Shown here in pieces: positions 51,428-60,174 of a stretch of 64,000 nucleotides of DNA. Within the stretch, counting starts at the first letter, position 1, and every line of letters starts with the position of its first letter. The notes under the pieces were generated by a model that was not told the DNA's origin, ran no database searches, and saw nothing but the letters and a program-made list of their open reading frames with translations. Source of the DNA: Virgibacillus_F necropolis_A (GTDB taxonomy: Bacteria; Bacillota; Bacilli; Bacillales; Amphibacillaceae); the NCBI RefSeq assembly GCF_044793635.1, contig NZ_CP084992.1, positions 124,001 to 188,000 on the forward strand. The letters run 5' to 3'. Made by a program: the position numbers and the translations under genes.

Positions 51428-51688
51428 ATGTCTGTTTTAGATAATTTTGATACATGGAAAGCATTTTTGTCGAACCGTTTGCAACAAGCTCAGTCAGAAG
51501 GGATGAGCCAACAGGCGGTTAATAACGTAGCATATGAAGTTGGCGATTATTTGTCAAAGAGCGTGGATGCTAAAAATAATGAAGAGGCTGTTTTAAGAGA
51601 GTTATGGAACGCTGCTTCTAAAGAAGAAAAGCAAGCATTAGCAAGTACAATGGTTAAACTTGTTCAAAATCAAGGGAATACACAATAA
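51428..51688 (+). CDS. ymfJ: DUF3243 protein YmfJ
   Basis: An 86-residue soluble, helical protein of the DUF3243 family (DNFDTWKAFLSNRLQQAQ; AYEVGDYLSKSVDAKN). Syntenic with B. subtilis ymfJ. ATG 51428 follows AAAGGAGGATG. Function unknown. A terminator follows. Confidence 0.9.
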   Translation: MSVLDNFDTWKAFLSNRLQQAQSEGMSQQAVNNVAYEVGDYLSKSVDAKNNEEAVLRELWNAASKEEKQALASTMVKLVQNQGNTQ

Positions 51689-51711
51689 TATTCCATGCTA
51701 TATTAGATGTA

Positions 51712-51744
51712 AGAAGCTGATGCGATGTTTCAGCTTCTTTTTTT
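51712..51744 (+). terminator. Intrinsic terminator of ymfJ
   Basis: AGAAGCTGA pairs with TCAGCTTCT across TGCGATGTT, followed by a T run. Confidence 0.9.
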
Positions 51745-51880
51745 ATAGGGAATAATATACCATTTACAAATATTCTTCTTTTCACTGGACTGAAAATCAT
51801 TTATTATATTGTATAGATAGATTGCATTTACATGATGAATTAGGTAACATTAAATCAGCATGTAGTAAAAGGAGCTTATT

Positions 51881-52672
51881 ATGGAAAAAACAGAATGGTA
51901 CCTTGAATATGAAATTCAATATAACCGTCCTGGTTTATTAGGTGATATATCTTCTTTATTAGGGATGCTTTCCATTAATATTATTTCAATTAATGGGGTG
52001 GAAAACTCAAGGAGAGGCATGCTTTTGTTATCTAAAAAGGATGAACAAATTACTCGGTTAAGATCGATTTTAGAAACAACGGATACGATCAAAATTACCA
52101 AGCTTCGTAAACCAAAATTACGAGATAAATTAGCTGTGAGACACGGTAGATATATTCACAGTGATGTAGATGATAAAAAAACATTTCGATTTGTACGTAA
52201 TGAATTAGGACTATTAGTTGATTTTATGGCGGAGTTATATAAAAAGGAAGGTCACAAATTGATTGGGATTCGTGGAATGCCGCGAGTTGGAAAAACGGAA
52301 TCGATTGTTGCTGCAAGCGTTTGTGCGAATAAGCGCTGGTTATTTGTGTCGAGTACATTATTAAAGCAAACGATTCGAAGCCAATTAATTAGAGATGAAT
52401 ACAATAGTGACAATATTTATATCATTGATGGAATTGTATCAACACGCCGTGCTAACGAAAAGCATTGGCAATTAATCAGAGAAATAATGGCACTACCGGC
52501 TATTAAGGTAGTGGAGCACCCAGATATGTTTGTGAAGTCAACAGAATATGAATTGGATGACTTTGATTACATTATTGAACTGCGAAGCAATGAGGATGAA
52601 GAGATTACATACGAACCTATAGAAAAAGAACATACATCAAATGAAAGTGGTTTTTCGATGTTTGATTTTTAA
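51881..52672 (+). CDS. ymfK: DUF3388 protein YmfK
   Basis: A 263-residue protein with an ACT-like N-terminal region (EIQYNRPGLLGDISSLLGMLSI in the first 30 residues) followed by a P-loop-like GMPRVGKTESIVAASV (near 135). It matches the DUF3388 family at the ymfK position. The P-loop suggests nucleotide binding, but no activity is established. AAAGGAG precedes ATG 51881. Confidence 0.88.
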   Translation: MEKTEWYLEYEIQYNRPGLLGDISSLLGMLSINIISINGVENSRRGMLLLSKKDEQITRLRSILETTDTIKITKLRKPKLRDKLAVRHGRYIHSDVDDKKTFRFVRNELGLLVDFMAELYKKEGHKLIGIRGMPRVGKTESIVAASVCANKRWLFVSSTLLKQTIRSQLIRDEYNSDNIYIIDGIVSTRRANEKHWQLIREIMALPAIKVVEHPDMFVKSTEYELDDFDYIIELRSNEDEEITYEPIEKEHTSNESGFSMFDF

Positions 52673-52689
52673 ATTGGATGGTGTTACTT

Positions 52690-53607
52690 ATGGAAATTGG
52701 AACTAAATTAAAGGAAGCACGTGTAGCACAAAATTTATCCCTTGAGAGCGTTCAAGAAACAACGAAAATTCAAAAACGATATCTAGTTGCTATTGAAGAG
52801 GGCAATTTTAATGTGTTACCCGGAAAATTCTACGCCCGTGCTTTTATTAAAGAATATGCTACAGCTGTTGGCCTGGATCCAAATGAACTTTTGATTGAAT
52901 ATAAAGAAGAAATCCCGGCAACGGAAGAAGAAAATACAGAACAATACACACGAATCCAGCGCTCAAGAAGGGATACAAATTCAGCAAGAAGTCCGATGCT
53001 GTTCTCCCTGTTTCCAACAATTATTGTTATTTTACTTATAGTAGGCATATTTTTTGCGGCTTGGTATTTTATATCAAATTCATCATCAGATAATCCTACT
53101 GACCCTGTAGAAAAAACCGATGATACTGAAATTATTTTTGATGATCCTGGAGATGCAAAGGACGATCAAACATCGGGCGAAGAAAATAAATCAACAGATG
53201 ATACGACAACAAACGAAGAACAACAAGATGCAACTACCGAAGACACTACTGAATCAGAAAAAGTTGAACCTACTTTAGATTTAGTTGAAAAAGGTTCCGG
53301 TGCAAGTCCGTCAACTTTTGATCTAAACAATGCCAGTGAAGAAGTGATAATCGAGTTGGAATCTGACGGGAAATCCTACTTACAAATAGAAAATGATGAT
53401 GATAAACAGTATTATGCTGGACCTTTTACCGCTGAAAATTCTCCACATGAAATAAATGTTTCAGGCGATAAACGGATCTATTTTAATGTGGGTTATGCAC
53501 CAGATTTACAAATTACAATAGATGGGGTTAAATTAGAATACCCAGTTGAACCATCAGACAAAATGCATCAAAAAATTTGGATCAACATAAACCCTAGTGA
53601 AGAATAA
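52690..53607 (+). CDS. rodZ: RodZ-like protein YmfM
   Basis: A bitopic membrane protein of 305 residues linking MreB cytoskeleton to the cell wall in related bacteria. Domain order: N-terminal Xre-type HTH_25 (IGTKLKEARVAQNLSLESV), a basic segment, one membrane helix (about 105-128), a Ser/Thr/Asp/Glu-rich extracellular linker (about 130-205) and a C-terminal DUF4115 beta domain. ATG 52690 is preceded by GGATGGTG; an upstream in-frame ATG at 52678 is part of this site. Confidence 0.9.
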   Translation: MEIGTKLKEARVAQNLSLESVQETTKIQKRYLVAIEEGNFNVLPGKFYARAFIKEYATAVGLDPNELLIEYKEEIPATEEENTEQYTRIQRSRRDTNSARSPMLFSLFPTIIVILLIVGIFFAAWYFISNSSSDNPTDPVEKTDDTEIIFDDPGDAKDDQTSGEENKSTDDTTTNEEQQDATTEDTTESEKVEPTLDLVEKGSGASPSTFDLNNASEEVIIELESDGKSYLQIENDDDKQYYAGPFTAENSPHEINVSGDKRIYFNVGYAPDLQITIDGVKLEYPVEPSDKMHQKIWININPSEE

Positions 53608-53617
53608 AAATGCGTTT

Positions 53618-53650
53618 AAAACCCTTCCCTACATTATTAGGAAGGGTTTT
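53618..53650 (+). terminator. Terminator between ymfM and pgsA
   Basis: AAAACCCTTCC pairs perfectly with GGAAGGGTTTT across 11 bases. The T run is just the arm itself followed by AAGG, so read-through is possible. Confidence 0.8.
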
Positions 53651-53687
53651 AAGGCTTATAATCACAGCATTTTCAGGAGGAAAAAAG

Positions 53688-54266
53688 ATGAATATACCAA
53701 ATAAGATTACGCTATCCCGAATATTTTTGATTCCCGTTTTTATTGTATTATTATCTGTTCCCTTTGAATGGGGACAATTAGAAATTGGCGAAGCGGTACT
53801 GCCTGTATCACACTTAGTTGCTGCTTTATTATTTATCTTTGCCTCGGCAACAGATTGGGTAGATGGATATTATGCGAGAAAGTATAATCTCGTCACTAAT
53901 TTAGGGAAATTTTTAGACCCCCTTGCGGATAAGCTACTAGTATCAGCCGCTCTGATATTGCTTGTTGAATTAGGTCTGGCACCTGCCTGGGTCGTTATAT
54001 TAATTATCAGTAGAGAATTTGCTGTTACGGGTCTACGTCTAGTTGCTGCAGGAGAAGGTATTGTTCTGGCGGCTAGTCAAATGGGTAAATTAAAAACATG
54101 GATTCAAATTGTTGCTATCTCAGCGCTGCTTCTTCACAATTTTCCATTTTCATTTATAGGCTTTCGATTTGACATTGTTGCCTTGTATGCAGCATTAATT
54201 ATTACCGTAGTATCTGGTTATGATTATTTTGCTAAAAACTGGAATGTTATGAAGGATTCGAAGTGA
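53688..54266 (+). CDS. pgsA: Phosphatidylglycerophosphate synthase
   Basis: PgsA makes phosphatidylglycerophosphate from CDP-diacylglycerol (the CdsA product) and glycerol 3-phosphate. The 192-residue membrane protein has the CDP-alcohol phosphotransferase motif DWVDGYYARKYNLVTNLGK then FLDPLADK (D-G-x2-A-R-x8-G-x3-D-x3-D). ATG 53688 follows CAGGAGG; the frame upstream to 53610 runs through the terminator. The stop overlaps cinA. Confidence 0.96.
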   Translation: MNIPNKITLSRIFLIPVFIVLLSVPFEWGQLEIGEAVLPVSHLVAALLFIFASATDWVDGYYARKYNLVTNLGKFLDPLADKLLVSAALILLVELGLAPAWVVILIISREFAVTGLRLVAAGEGIVLAASQMGKLKTWIQIVAISALLLHNFPFSFIGFRFDIVALYAALIITVVSGYDYFAKNWNVMKDSK

Positions 54267-55510
54267 TGAAACAAATTAATGCAGAAATCGTTGCTGTAGG
54301 AACGGAACTTTTACTTGGCCAAATTCCAAATACAAATGCACAATGGATCTCACAAAAACTCGCCTTATATGGAATAAATGTACATTTTCATAGTGTGGTA
54401 GGTGATAATTTAACACGTGTACACGATCAATTTTCCCAAGCTGCAAATCGCGCAAATGTCATCATTGTTACGGGTGGTTTAGGACCTACAGAAGATGATT
54501 TGACCAGGGAAGCTTTTCAACAATTATCAGGTTTAAATATAATGGAGCATAAACCTTCAATGGATAATATCTCTCAATATTTTGATAAACAACAAAAAAC
54601 AATGACTCCAAATAATAAAAAACAGGCACGAGTCTTTGAAGGTGCAACCGTTCTTGAAAATAAAGTTGGTATGGCACCTGGCATGATTCTAACCCATGAT
54701 AATAAAGTATGGGTTTTTCTACCGGGTGTCCCAAAAGAAATGAAGCAATTATTTTCAGATGATGTATTACCATATATCCAAGGTTTGTCTGGGGAAACCA
54801 CAGTCATAGAATCTACCATGCTACAATTTATCGGTATAGGCGAAGCTCAACTAGAATATGAGTTAAAAGATATTATAGCGGCACAAACTAACCCGACGAT
54901 AGCACCACTTGCTCAAATTGAGGGCGTTGCTATTCGTTTGACAGCAAAAGCCAATACGATAAATCAAGCACGTGAGTTAATAGCTGAAACACAACTCAAA
55001 ATTGTTGATAAGGTTGGACCTTATTTATATGGGATTGATGACGAGACAATTGAACAAAAAATTTCCCAATTATTAAAAGAACAGGGTAAGACAGTAGCTG
55101 CTGCAGAAAGTTTAACTGGTGGATTGTTTACCGATAGGTTGATAGGTGTAGAAGGTGCATCACGTGTATGCCCCGGTGGGATCGTTTGTTATGATACTAC
55201 CGTTAAAGAAAAACTTTTACATGTACCAGCGCATATTACGAAGAATAGTGGTGTAATTAGTGAGGAATGTGCAGATTCTTTAGCAACTAATATACGCTCG
55301 TTACTAGGAACCTCCATAGGAATCAGTTTTACCGGTGTTGCTGGGCCGGAAATAGTCGAAGGTCACCCGGTTGGGACTGTATATATTGGGATTGATGACG
55401 GGTCAGGCAATAAACAAATAGAGAAATTTCTTTTCCACGGTGATCGTCAATCAATCAGGAAAAAAGCAGTTTGGAAAGGCTATGAACTTTTATTTAATAA
55501 CCTAAAATAA
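54266..55510 (+). CDS. cinA: CinA family nicotinamide-nucleotide amidase / competence-damage protein
   Basis: A 414-residue two-domain protein: N-terminal MoaB/MogA-like domain (AEIVAVGTELLLGQIPNTNAQW; VIVTGGLGPTEDD) and C-terminal CinA domain (AAAESLTGGLFTDRLIGVEGAS; GISFTGVAGPE). The C-domain deamidates NMN in related proteins; linkage to recA is conserved in Bacilli. ATG 54266 overlaps the pgsA TGA; a GTG at 54263 is an alternative. Confidence 0.95.
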   Translation: MKQINAEIVAVGTELLLGQIPNTNAQWISQKLALYGINVHFHSVVGDNLTRVHDQFSQAANRANVIIVTGGLGPTEDDLTREAFQQLSGLNIMEHKPSMDNISQYFDKQQKTMTPNNKKQARVFEGATVLENKVGMAPGMILTHDNKVWVFLPGVPKEMKQLFSDDVLPYIQGLSGETTVIESTMLQFIGIGEAQLEYELKDIIAAQTNPTIAPLAQIEGVAIRLTAKANTINQARELIAETQLKIVDKVGPYLYGIDDETIEQKISQLLKEQGKTVAAAESLTGGLFTDRLIGVEGASRVCPGGIVCYDTTVKEKLLHVPAHITKNSGVISEECADSLATNIRSLLGTSIGISFTGVAGPEIVEGHPVGTVYIGIDDGSGNKQIEKFLFHGDRQSIRKKAVWKGYELLFNNLK

Positions 55511-55604
55511 AAGTTTCATTATCAATTAATAGTGGAAAAACGTATTTTAGTATATCTTTCTATAGTCAAATATTAATTATATAAAATTTAACAACTTAAA
55601 AAAG

Positions 55605-55618
55605 GGAACATTTATTCG
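55605..55618 (+). promoter_or_regulatory. Candidate LexA (DinR) box upstream of recA
   Basis: GGAACATTTATTCG matches the Bacillus box CGAACnnnnGTTCG at eight of ten fixed positions. It ends 9 bases before the predicted recA -35. Confidence 0.55.
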
Positions 55619-55627
55619 ATTTTAGTC

Positions 55628-55656
55628 TTGGCAAATAAAATAAAAACATGTATGAT
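55628..55656 (+). promoter_or_regulatory. SigmaA promoter of recA
   Basis: TTGGCA, a 17-base spacer and TATGAT. Transcription would start near 55663, just before the AAAGGAGG ribosome site, giving a very short leader. Confidence 0.7.
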
Positions 55657-55686
55657 AGATATAGTTAGTTAAAGGAGGTTGTTTCG

Positions 55687-56721
55687 TTGAGCGATAAAAA
55701 ACAAGCATTAGATATGGCTTTAAAAAACATAGAAAAACAATTTGGTAAAGGTTCCATTATGAAGTTAGGTGAAACAGCTGAACAAAAAATTGCGACTATT
55801 CCAAGTGGATCATTAGCGTTAGATGTAGCATTAGGAATTGGTGGGTACCCACGTGGCCGTGTTGTGGAAATATATGGACCAGAATCATCTGGTAAGACAA
55901 CTGTAGCCTTACATGCAATAGCAGAGGCCCAAAGTAAAGGTGGACAGGCAGCGTTTATAGATGCTGAGCATGCCCTTGACCCAAGTTATGCAAGAGCATT
56001 AGGGGTTGATATTGATGAATTACTTTTATCACAACCGGACACGGGAGAACAAGCACTAGAGATCGCGGAAGCGCTTGTTCGAAGTGGTGCAGTTGATATT
56101 ATCGTTGTTGACTCTGTTGCAGCGCTAGTTCCAAAGGCAGAAATTGAAGGAGAAATGGGAGACGCACATGTTGGGTTACAAGCGCGTCTTATGTCACAAG
56201 CGCTAAGAAAGCTTTCAGGTGCTATCAATAAATCAAGAACTACTGCCGTTTTTATAAACCAAATCAGGGAAAAAGTCGGTATTATGTTTGGTAATCCAGA
56301 AACAACTCCTGGTGGACGTGCACTTAAATTCTATTCCTCAGTTAGACTAGAGGTTCGTCGTGCGGAAACTTTAAAGAAAGGCAACGATATATTTGGTAAT
56401 AAAGCCCGAATTAAAGTGGTAAAAAATAAGGTTGCTCCACCATTTAAAGTCGCTGAAGTAGATATCATGTATGGCGAAGGGATCTCTAGAGAAGGAGAAC
56501 TCGTAGATATAGGTTCAGACTTAGATATCATTAATAAGAGTGGCTCATGGTATTCCTATAATGAAGAGCGCATTGGCCAAGGACGAGAAAACGCTAAACA
56601 ATTCTTAAAAGAAAATACAAATGTAATGGCAGATATTAAAGAAAAGATACGTAATCATTATAATTTAGATGCCACACCAGAGGAACCTGCTGAAGCAGGG
56701 CAGGAAAAATTGGATGTATAA
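55687..56721 (+). CDS. recA: DNA recombinase RecA
   Basis: RecA drives homologous strand exchange and LexA self-cleavage. The 344-residue protein has Walker A GPESSGKTTV near residue 61, the MAW region, VVDSVAALVPKAEIEGEMGD (Walker B and L1) and L2 (INQIREKVGIMFGNPETTPGG). Translation starts at TTG 55687 behind AAAGGAGG. A LexA-like box is upstream and a strong terminator follows. Confidence 0.98.
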   Translation: MSDKKQALDMALKNIEKQFGKGSIMKLGETAEQKIATIPSGSLALDVALGIGGYPRGRVVEIYGPESSGKTTVALHAIAEAQSKGGQAAFIDAEHALDPSYARALGVDIDELLLSQPDTGEQALEIAEALVRSGAVDIIVVDSVAALVPKAEIEGEMGDAHVGLQARLMSQALRKLSGAINKSRTTAVFINQIREKVGIMFGNPETTPGGRALKFYSSVRLEVRRAETLKKGNDIFGNKARIKVVKNKVAPPFKVAEVDIMYGEGISREGELVDIGSDLDIINKSGSWYSYNEERIGQGRENAKQFLKENTNVMADIKEKIRNHYNLDATPEEPAEAGQEKLDV

Positions 56722-56747
56722 CAACCATTTCATTATGTAACATATCT

Positions 56748-56791
56748 AGTAAACCCTCATTCTACTTCCAAAGAATGCGGGTTTACTTTTT
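56748..56791 (+). terminator. Intrinsic terminator of recA
   Basis: AGTAAACCC pairs with GGGTTTACT, with inner CATTCT/AGAATG pairing, followed by TTTT. Confidence 0.9.
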
Positions 56792-56901
56792 ATCTATTAT
56801 AAGGTCATTTTATCTGCTTTTGAAGAGGTAATCTTGATATTCTATGCATCTTTGATGAAACTATATTTTTTAATTTTTACGATTCCTTGACAATGGTAAA
56901 T

Positions 56902-56928
56902 TTGACAATTAAAATTAAGATGTATAAT
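56902..56928 (+). promoter_or_regulatory. Candidate promoter of rny
   Basis: TTGACA (56902-56907), a 15-base spacer and TATAAT (56923-56928). The spacer is short, but both hexamers are perfect. A second TTGACA 15 bases upstream (56887) makes a direct repeat TTGACAAT. The rest of the 56722-57028 spacer holds only the recA terminator and the rny ribosome site. Confidence 0.55.
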
Positions 56929-57028
56929 TATTTTAATAGCGTTATACAAATATTGATATTTTTAGCGAAATTTGGTACATGCCGACAATAATGAATTGTA
57001 CAACTTTATAGCAATAGGAGGTGAAACC

Positions 57029-58591
57029 GTGGACATTATTACATTAATCATCTCCATTTTGCTTACCCTAATCGTCGGTATTGTTGTTGGTTATCTGATT
57101 CGTAAATCTATAGCTGAAGCTAAAATTTCCAGTGCAGAAAAGTTAGCCAAGCAAATAGTTGATGAAGCACATCGAAATGCAGATGCTTCGAAAAAAGAAG
57201 CACTTCTTGAGGCGAAAGATGAAAATCACAAACTTCGCCAGGAAACAGAACAAGATTTGCGTGACAGACGAAATGAAGCGCAAAAACAAGAAACTCGTCT
57301 AATGCAAAAAGAAGAAAATCTGGACAGAAAAAGTGAAACGCTTGATAAGCGTGAGCTCTCGTTAGAGAAAAAAGAAAATTCACTAACAGAAAAACAACAA
57401 CAAATTGAAGAAATGGAAAGCAAAGTGGAAGCTATGATACAAATGCAGCAAACGGAGCTTGAACGCATTTCAGGATATACAACTGACCAGGCTAAGCAGA
57501 TTATATTAGAACGTATTGAACAAGAAGTAACACACGAATCGGCATTAATGATAAAAGAGGCTGAAAATCGTGCAAAAGAAGAAGCTGATAAGAAAGCAAA
57601 AAGCATTCTTTCTTTGGCGTTACAGCGTTGTGCAGCAGATCACGTAGCAGAAACTACTGTATCTGTGGTTAATCTTCCTAATGATGAAATGAAAGGGCGG
57701 ATAATTGGACGTGAAGGTCGTAATATACGTACATTAGAAACCTTAACTGGTATTGACTTAATCATTGATGATACACCAGAAGCAGTTATTTTATCTGGTT
57801 TTGATCCAATTCGAAGAGAAACTGCTCGTATGGCATTAGAAAAACTTGTACAAGATGGTCGTATTCACCCTGCTCGAATCGAAGAAATGGTTGATAAGGC
57901 TCGTCGTGAAGTTGATGAATATATACGGGAAATTGGAGAAGAAACAACGTTCGAAATTGGAGTACATGGACTACATCCAGATCTTGTTAAAATACTCGGC
58001 CGTCTAAAATATCGTACTAGCTATGGACAGAATGTTTTGAAGCATTCTACAGAGGTTGCTTATCTATCTGGATTGCTAGCTGCAGAGTTAGGTGAAGATG
58101 AGAAATTAGCACGTAGAGCGGGTCTCCTTCATGACATCGGTAAGGCGATTGATCATGAAGTTGAGGGAAGCCACGTAGAAATCGGGAAAGAACTTGGCAT
58201 AAAATACAAAGAGCATGAAGTTGTTATTAATGCAATAGCTTCCCATCACGGTGACGAAGAAGCTACTTCTGTCATTTCTGTATTAGTGGCAGCAGCAGAT
58301 GCACTATCAGCTGCACGTCCAGGTGCAAGAAGTGAAACACTAGAAAATTACATCAAGCGATTAGAAAAACTAGAAGAAATTTCTGAGTCATTTACAGGTG
58401 TCGAAAAGTCATTTGCAATTCAAGCAGGTCGAGAGATTCGAATCATTGTTAAGCCAGATGAAATTAATGACATTGAATCAGTTCGGGTTGCTAGAGATAT
58501 TCGGAAGCAGATTGAAAATGAGCTCGATTATCCTGGACATATTAAAGTAACTGTTATTAGAGAAACTCGAACAGTTGAGTATGCGAAGTAA
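57029..58591 (+). CDS. rny: Ribonuclease Y
   Basis: RNase Y is the membrane-anchored endoribonuclease that initiates mRNA decay in Bacillus. The 520-residue protein (same length as B. subtilis) has an N-terminal membrane helix (about 5-24), a long Glu/Lys/Gln-rich coiled coil (about 30-185), a KH domain (MKGRIIGREGRNIRTLE) and an HD domain (LLHDIGKAIDHE; SHHGDEE). GTG 57029 follows AGGAGGTG; the frame to 56972 precedes this site. pnp, encoding another decay enzyme, is also in the window. Confidence 0.97.
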   Translation: MDIITLIISILLTLIVGIVVGYLIRKSIAEAKISSAEKLAKQIVDEAHRNADASKKEALLEAKDENHKLRQETEQDLRDRRNEAQKQETRLMQKEENLDRKSETLDKRELSLEKKENSLTEKQQQIEEMESKVEAMIQMQQTELERISGYTTDQAKQIILERIEQEVTHESALMIKEAENRAKEEADKKAKSILSLALQRCAADHVAETTVSVVNLPNDEMKGRIIGREGRNIRTLETLTGIDLIIDDTPEAVILSGFDPIRRETARMALEKLVQDGRIHPARIEEMVDKARREVDEYIREIGEETTFEIGVHGLHPDLVKILGRLKYRTSYGQNVLKHSTEVAYLSGLLAAELGEDEKLARRAGLLHDIGKAIDHEVEGSHVEIGKELGIKYKEHEVVINAIASHHGDEEATSVISVLVAAADALSAARPGARSETLENYIKRLEKLEEISESFTGVEKSFAIQAGREIRIIVKPDEINDIESVRVARDIRKQIENELDYPGHIKVTVIRETRTVEYAK

Positions 58592-58620
58592 AAGCGGACA
58601 TAGAGCCGCTTTTATTTTTT
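58590..58620 (+). terminator. Intrinsic terminator of rny
   Basis: AAAAGCGG pairs perfectly with CCGCTTTT and is followed by ATTTTTT; it starts within the rny stop codon. Confidence 0.92.
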
Positions 58621-58714
58621 TTACATAAGGGAAATATATAATTGTAAGGAATAAGAGTTAAAAAGAATGTTATAAAACACTAATCTTACTTTAAGAGATA
58701 GGATGATACATATA

Positions 58715-59512
58715 ATGAAAATATTATTTATTGGTGATGTTGTAGGCTCTCCAGGTCGAGATATGGTAAAGGAGTATTTACCAAAATTAAAAGAGAAGTA
58801 TCGGCCAAATATGACAATTATTAATGGGGAAAACGCTGCAGCAGGAAAAGGAATTACAGAAAAAATTTATAAAGAATTTCTAGAATGTGGAGCTCAGGTT
58901 GTGACAATGGGTAATCATACTTGGGATAAAAAAGAAATTTTTGAATTTATCGATAGTGCAAAGAACATGATTCGCCCAGCTAACTTTCCAGAGGGGACAC
59001 CTGGTAATGGAATTGTTTATACAAATATAAACGGAAAAGAAATAGCTGTTATTAATATGCAAGGGCGTACTTTTCTCCCACCGCTTGATGATCCATTCCG
59101 TAAAGTGGATGAATTAATTGAAGAAGCGAAAAAGCGTACATCCATCATATTCCTGGATTTTCATGCAGAAGCAACCAGTGAAAAACAAGCAATGGGATGG
59201 TATGTAGATGGGCGAGTAAGTGTTGTTGTAGGTACGCATACGCATACACAAACTGCTGATGAACGTATTTTACCACAAGGAACCGGATATATAACTGATG
59301 TAGGAATGACAGGCCCCTATGATGGAATTTTAGGGGTAGAAAAGGATGCTGTAATAAAGCGCTTTTTAACAAACCTACCTGTACGTTTTGAAACGGATAA
59401 AAAGGGAAGAACTCAATTAAATGGATTTTTAGTGACAATAGATGAAAAAAGTGGAAAGGCTTCCCGTGTAGAACGTATTTTGATAAATGATGATCATCCT
59501 TTCTTTGGTTGA
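58715..59512 (+). CDS. ymdB: YmdB metallophosphoesterase
   Basis: A 265-residue calcineurin-type phosphoesterase of the YmdB family. Metal-site motifs: FIGDVVGSPGRD at the start, INGENAAAGKGIT, TMGNHTWDKKE, and VVGTHTHTQTADER. B. subtilis YmdB hydrolyses cyclic nucleotides in vitro and is a regulator of biofilm and sporulation-linked cell-fate choice. ATG 58715 (MKILFIGDVVG) fits the family N-terminus; ATG 58703 is an alternative. Confidence 0.94.
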   Translation: MKILFIGDVVGSPGRDMVKEYLPKLKEKYRPNMTIINGENAAAGKGITEKIYKEFLECGAQVVTMGNHTWDKKEIFEFIDSAKNMIRPANFPEGTPGNGIVYTNINGKEIAVINMQGRTFLPPLDDPFRKVDELIEEAKKRTSIIFLDFHAEATSEKQAMGWYVDGRVSVVVGTHTHTQTADERILPQGTGYITDVGMTGPYDGILGVEKDAVIKRFLTNLPVRFETDKKGRTQLNGFLVTIDEKSGKASRVERILINDDHPFFG

Positions 59513-59618
59513 CTATTTGAATGTTTAGAATCTTTAATGCATAATAGGGTAATAAGCTATCATCTCCAAGAATATAGTAGTAATAGAACTACATTAGCCA
59601 ATAAGGGAGGTACTAGTA

Positions 59619-59879
59619 ATGGATGTATTAAAAGTTTCAGCAAAATCAAGTCCAAATTCAGTAGCGGGGGCACTTGCAAATGTACTACGGGAACGTGGCT
59701 CAGCAGAAATGCAGGCAATTGGCGCTGGTGCGTTGAACCAGGCCGTTAAAGCTGTAGCAATTGCTCGAGGTTTTGTAGCACCTAGTGGGGTCGATTTGAT
59801 ATGTATCCCAGCATTCACAGATATTATGATTGATAATGAAGAAAGAACAGCAATAAAACTTATAGTAGAACCTCGATAA
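59619..59879 (+). CDS. spoVS: Stage V sporulation protein S
   Basis: An 86-residue SpoVS/Alba-like protein, almost invariant in sporulating Firmicutes (DVLKVSAKSSPNSVAGALANVLRERG without change from the usual pattern). It affects septation and coat assembly in B. subtilis. ATG 59619 follows AAGGGAGG. A weak SigmaH-like pair (AGGGTAAT near 59546, AAGAAT near 59568) lies upstream but is not convincing. Confidence 0.97.
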   Translation: MDVLKVSAKSSPNSVAGALANVLRERGSAEMQAIGAGALNQAVKAVAIARGFVAPSGVDLICIPAFTDIMIDNEERTAIKLIVEPR

Positions 59880-59900
59880 AATACAATTATCCTATCGTTA

Positions 59901-59936
59901 TAGTGCTATACATGCAAATGTGTAGTGCTATTTTTT
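59901..59936 (+). terminator. Terminator of spoVS with G-U-rich stem
   Basis: TAGTGCTATACAT pairs along its whole 13 bases with ATGTGTAGTGCTA if three G-U pairs are allowed, across GCAA, followed by TTTTTT. At DNA level the arms look like a direct repeat of TAGTGCTA. In B. subtilis tdh and kbl come next; they are absent here. Confidence 0.75.
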
Positions 59937-59999
59937 ATGGCGAAAATAGGAACTTTTTTCATATAGAATGGATTTTATTTGCTCAGAGGCCCTGCTCTA

Positions 60000-60028
60000 T
60001 TGTTTAATTTGTATATAGGCTTTATACT
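60000..60028 (+). promoter_or_regulatory. Candidate promoter of miaB-ricA
   Basis: TTGTTT, a 17-base spacer and TATACT, about 145 bases before miaB. The leader includes an ATACAC/GTGTAT hairpin near 60050. Confidence 0.5.
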
Positions 60029-60174
60029 GTAATAATGAAAATCTATACACCTGTGTGTATGTTAAGCAGATAATAAAGTATAACTACTTTATTACTGCAT
60101 AAGTGCAACTAAGGCTTTCGCCATTAAAGCTTGGCGATAAGTCAAGTTTTCTAATAATGAAAGGAGCTATATAT

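Noticed and set aside
59537..59749. 70-codon plus-strand frame overlapping spoVS
   Set aside because: It overlaps the conserved spoVS gene in another frame, without a ribosome site.
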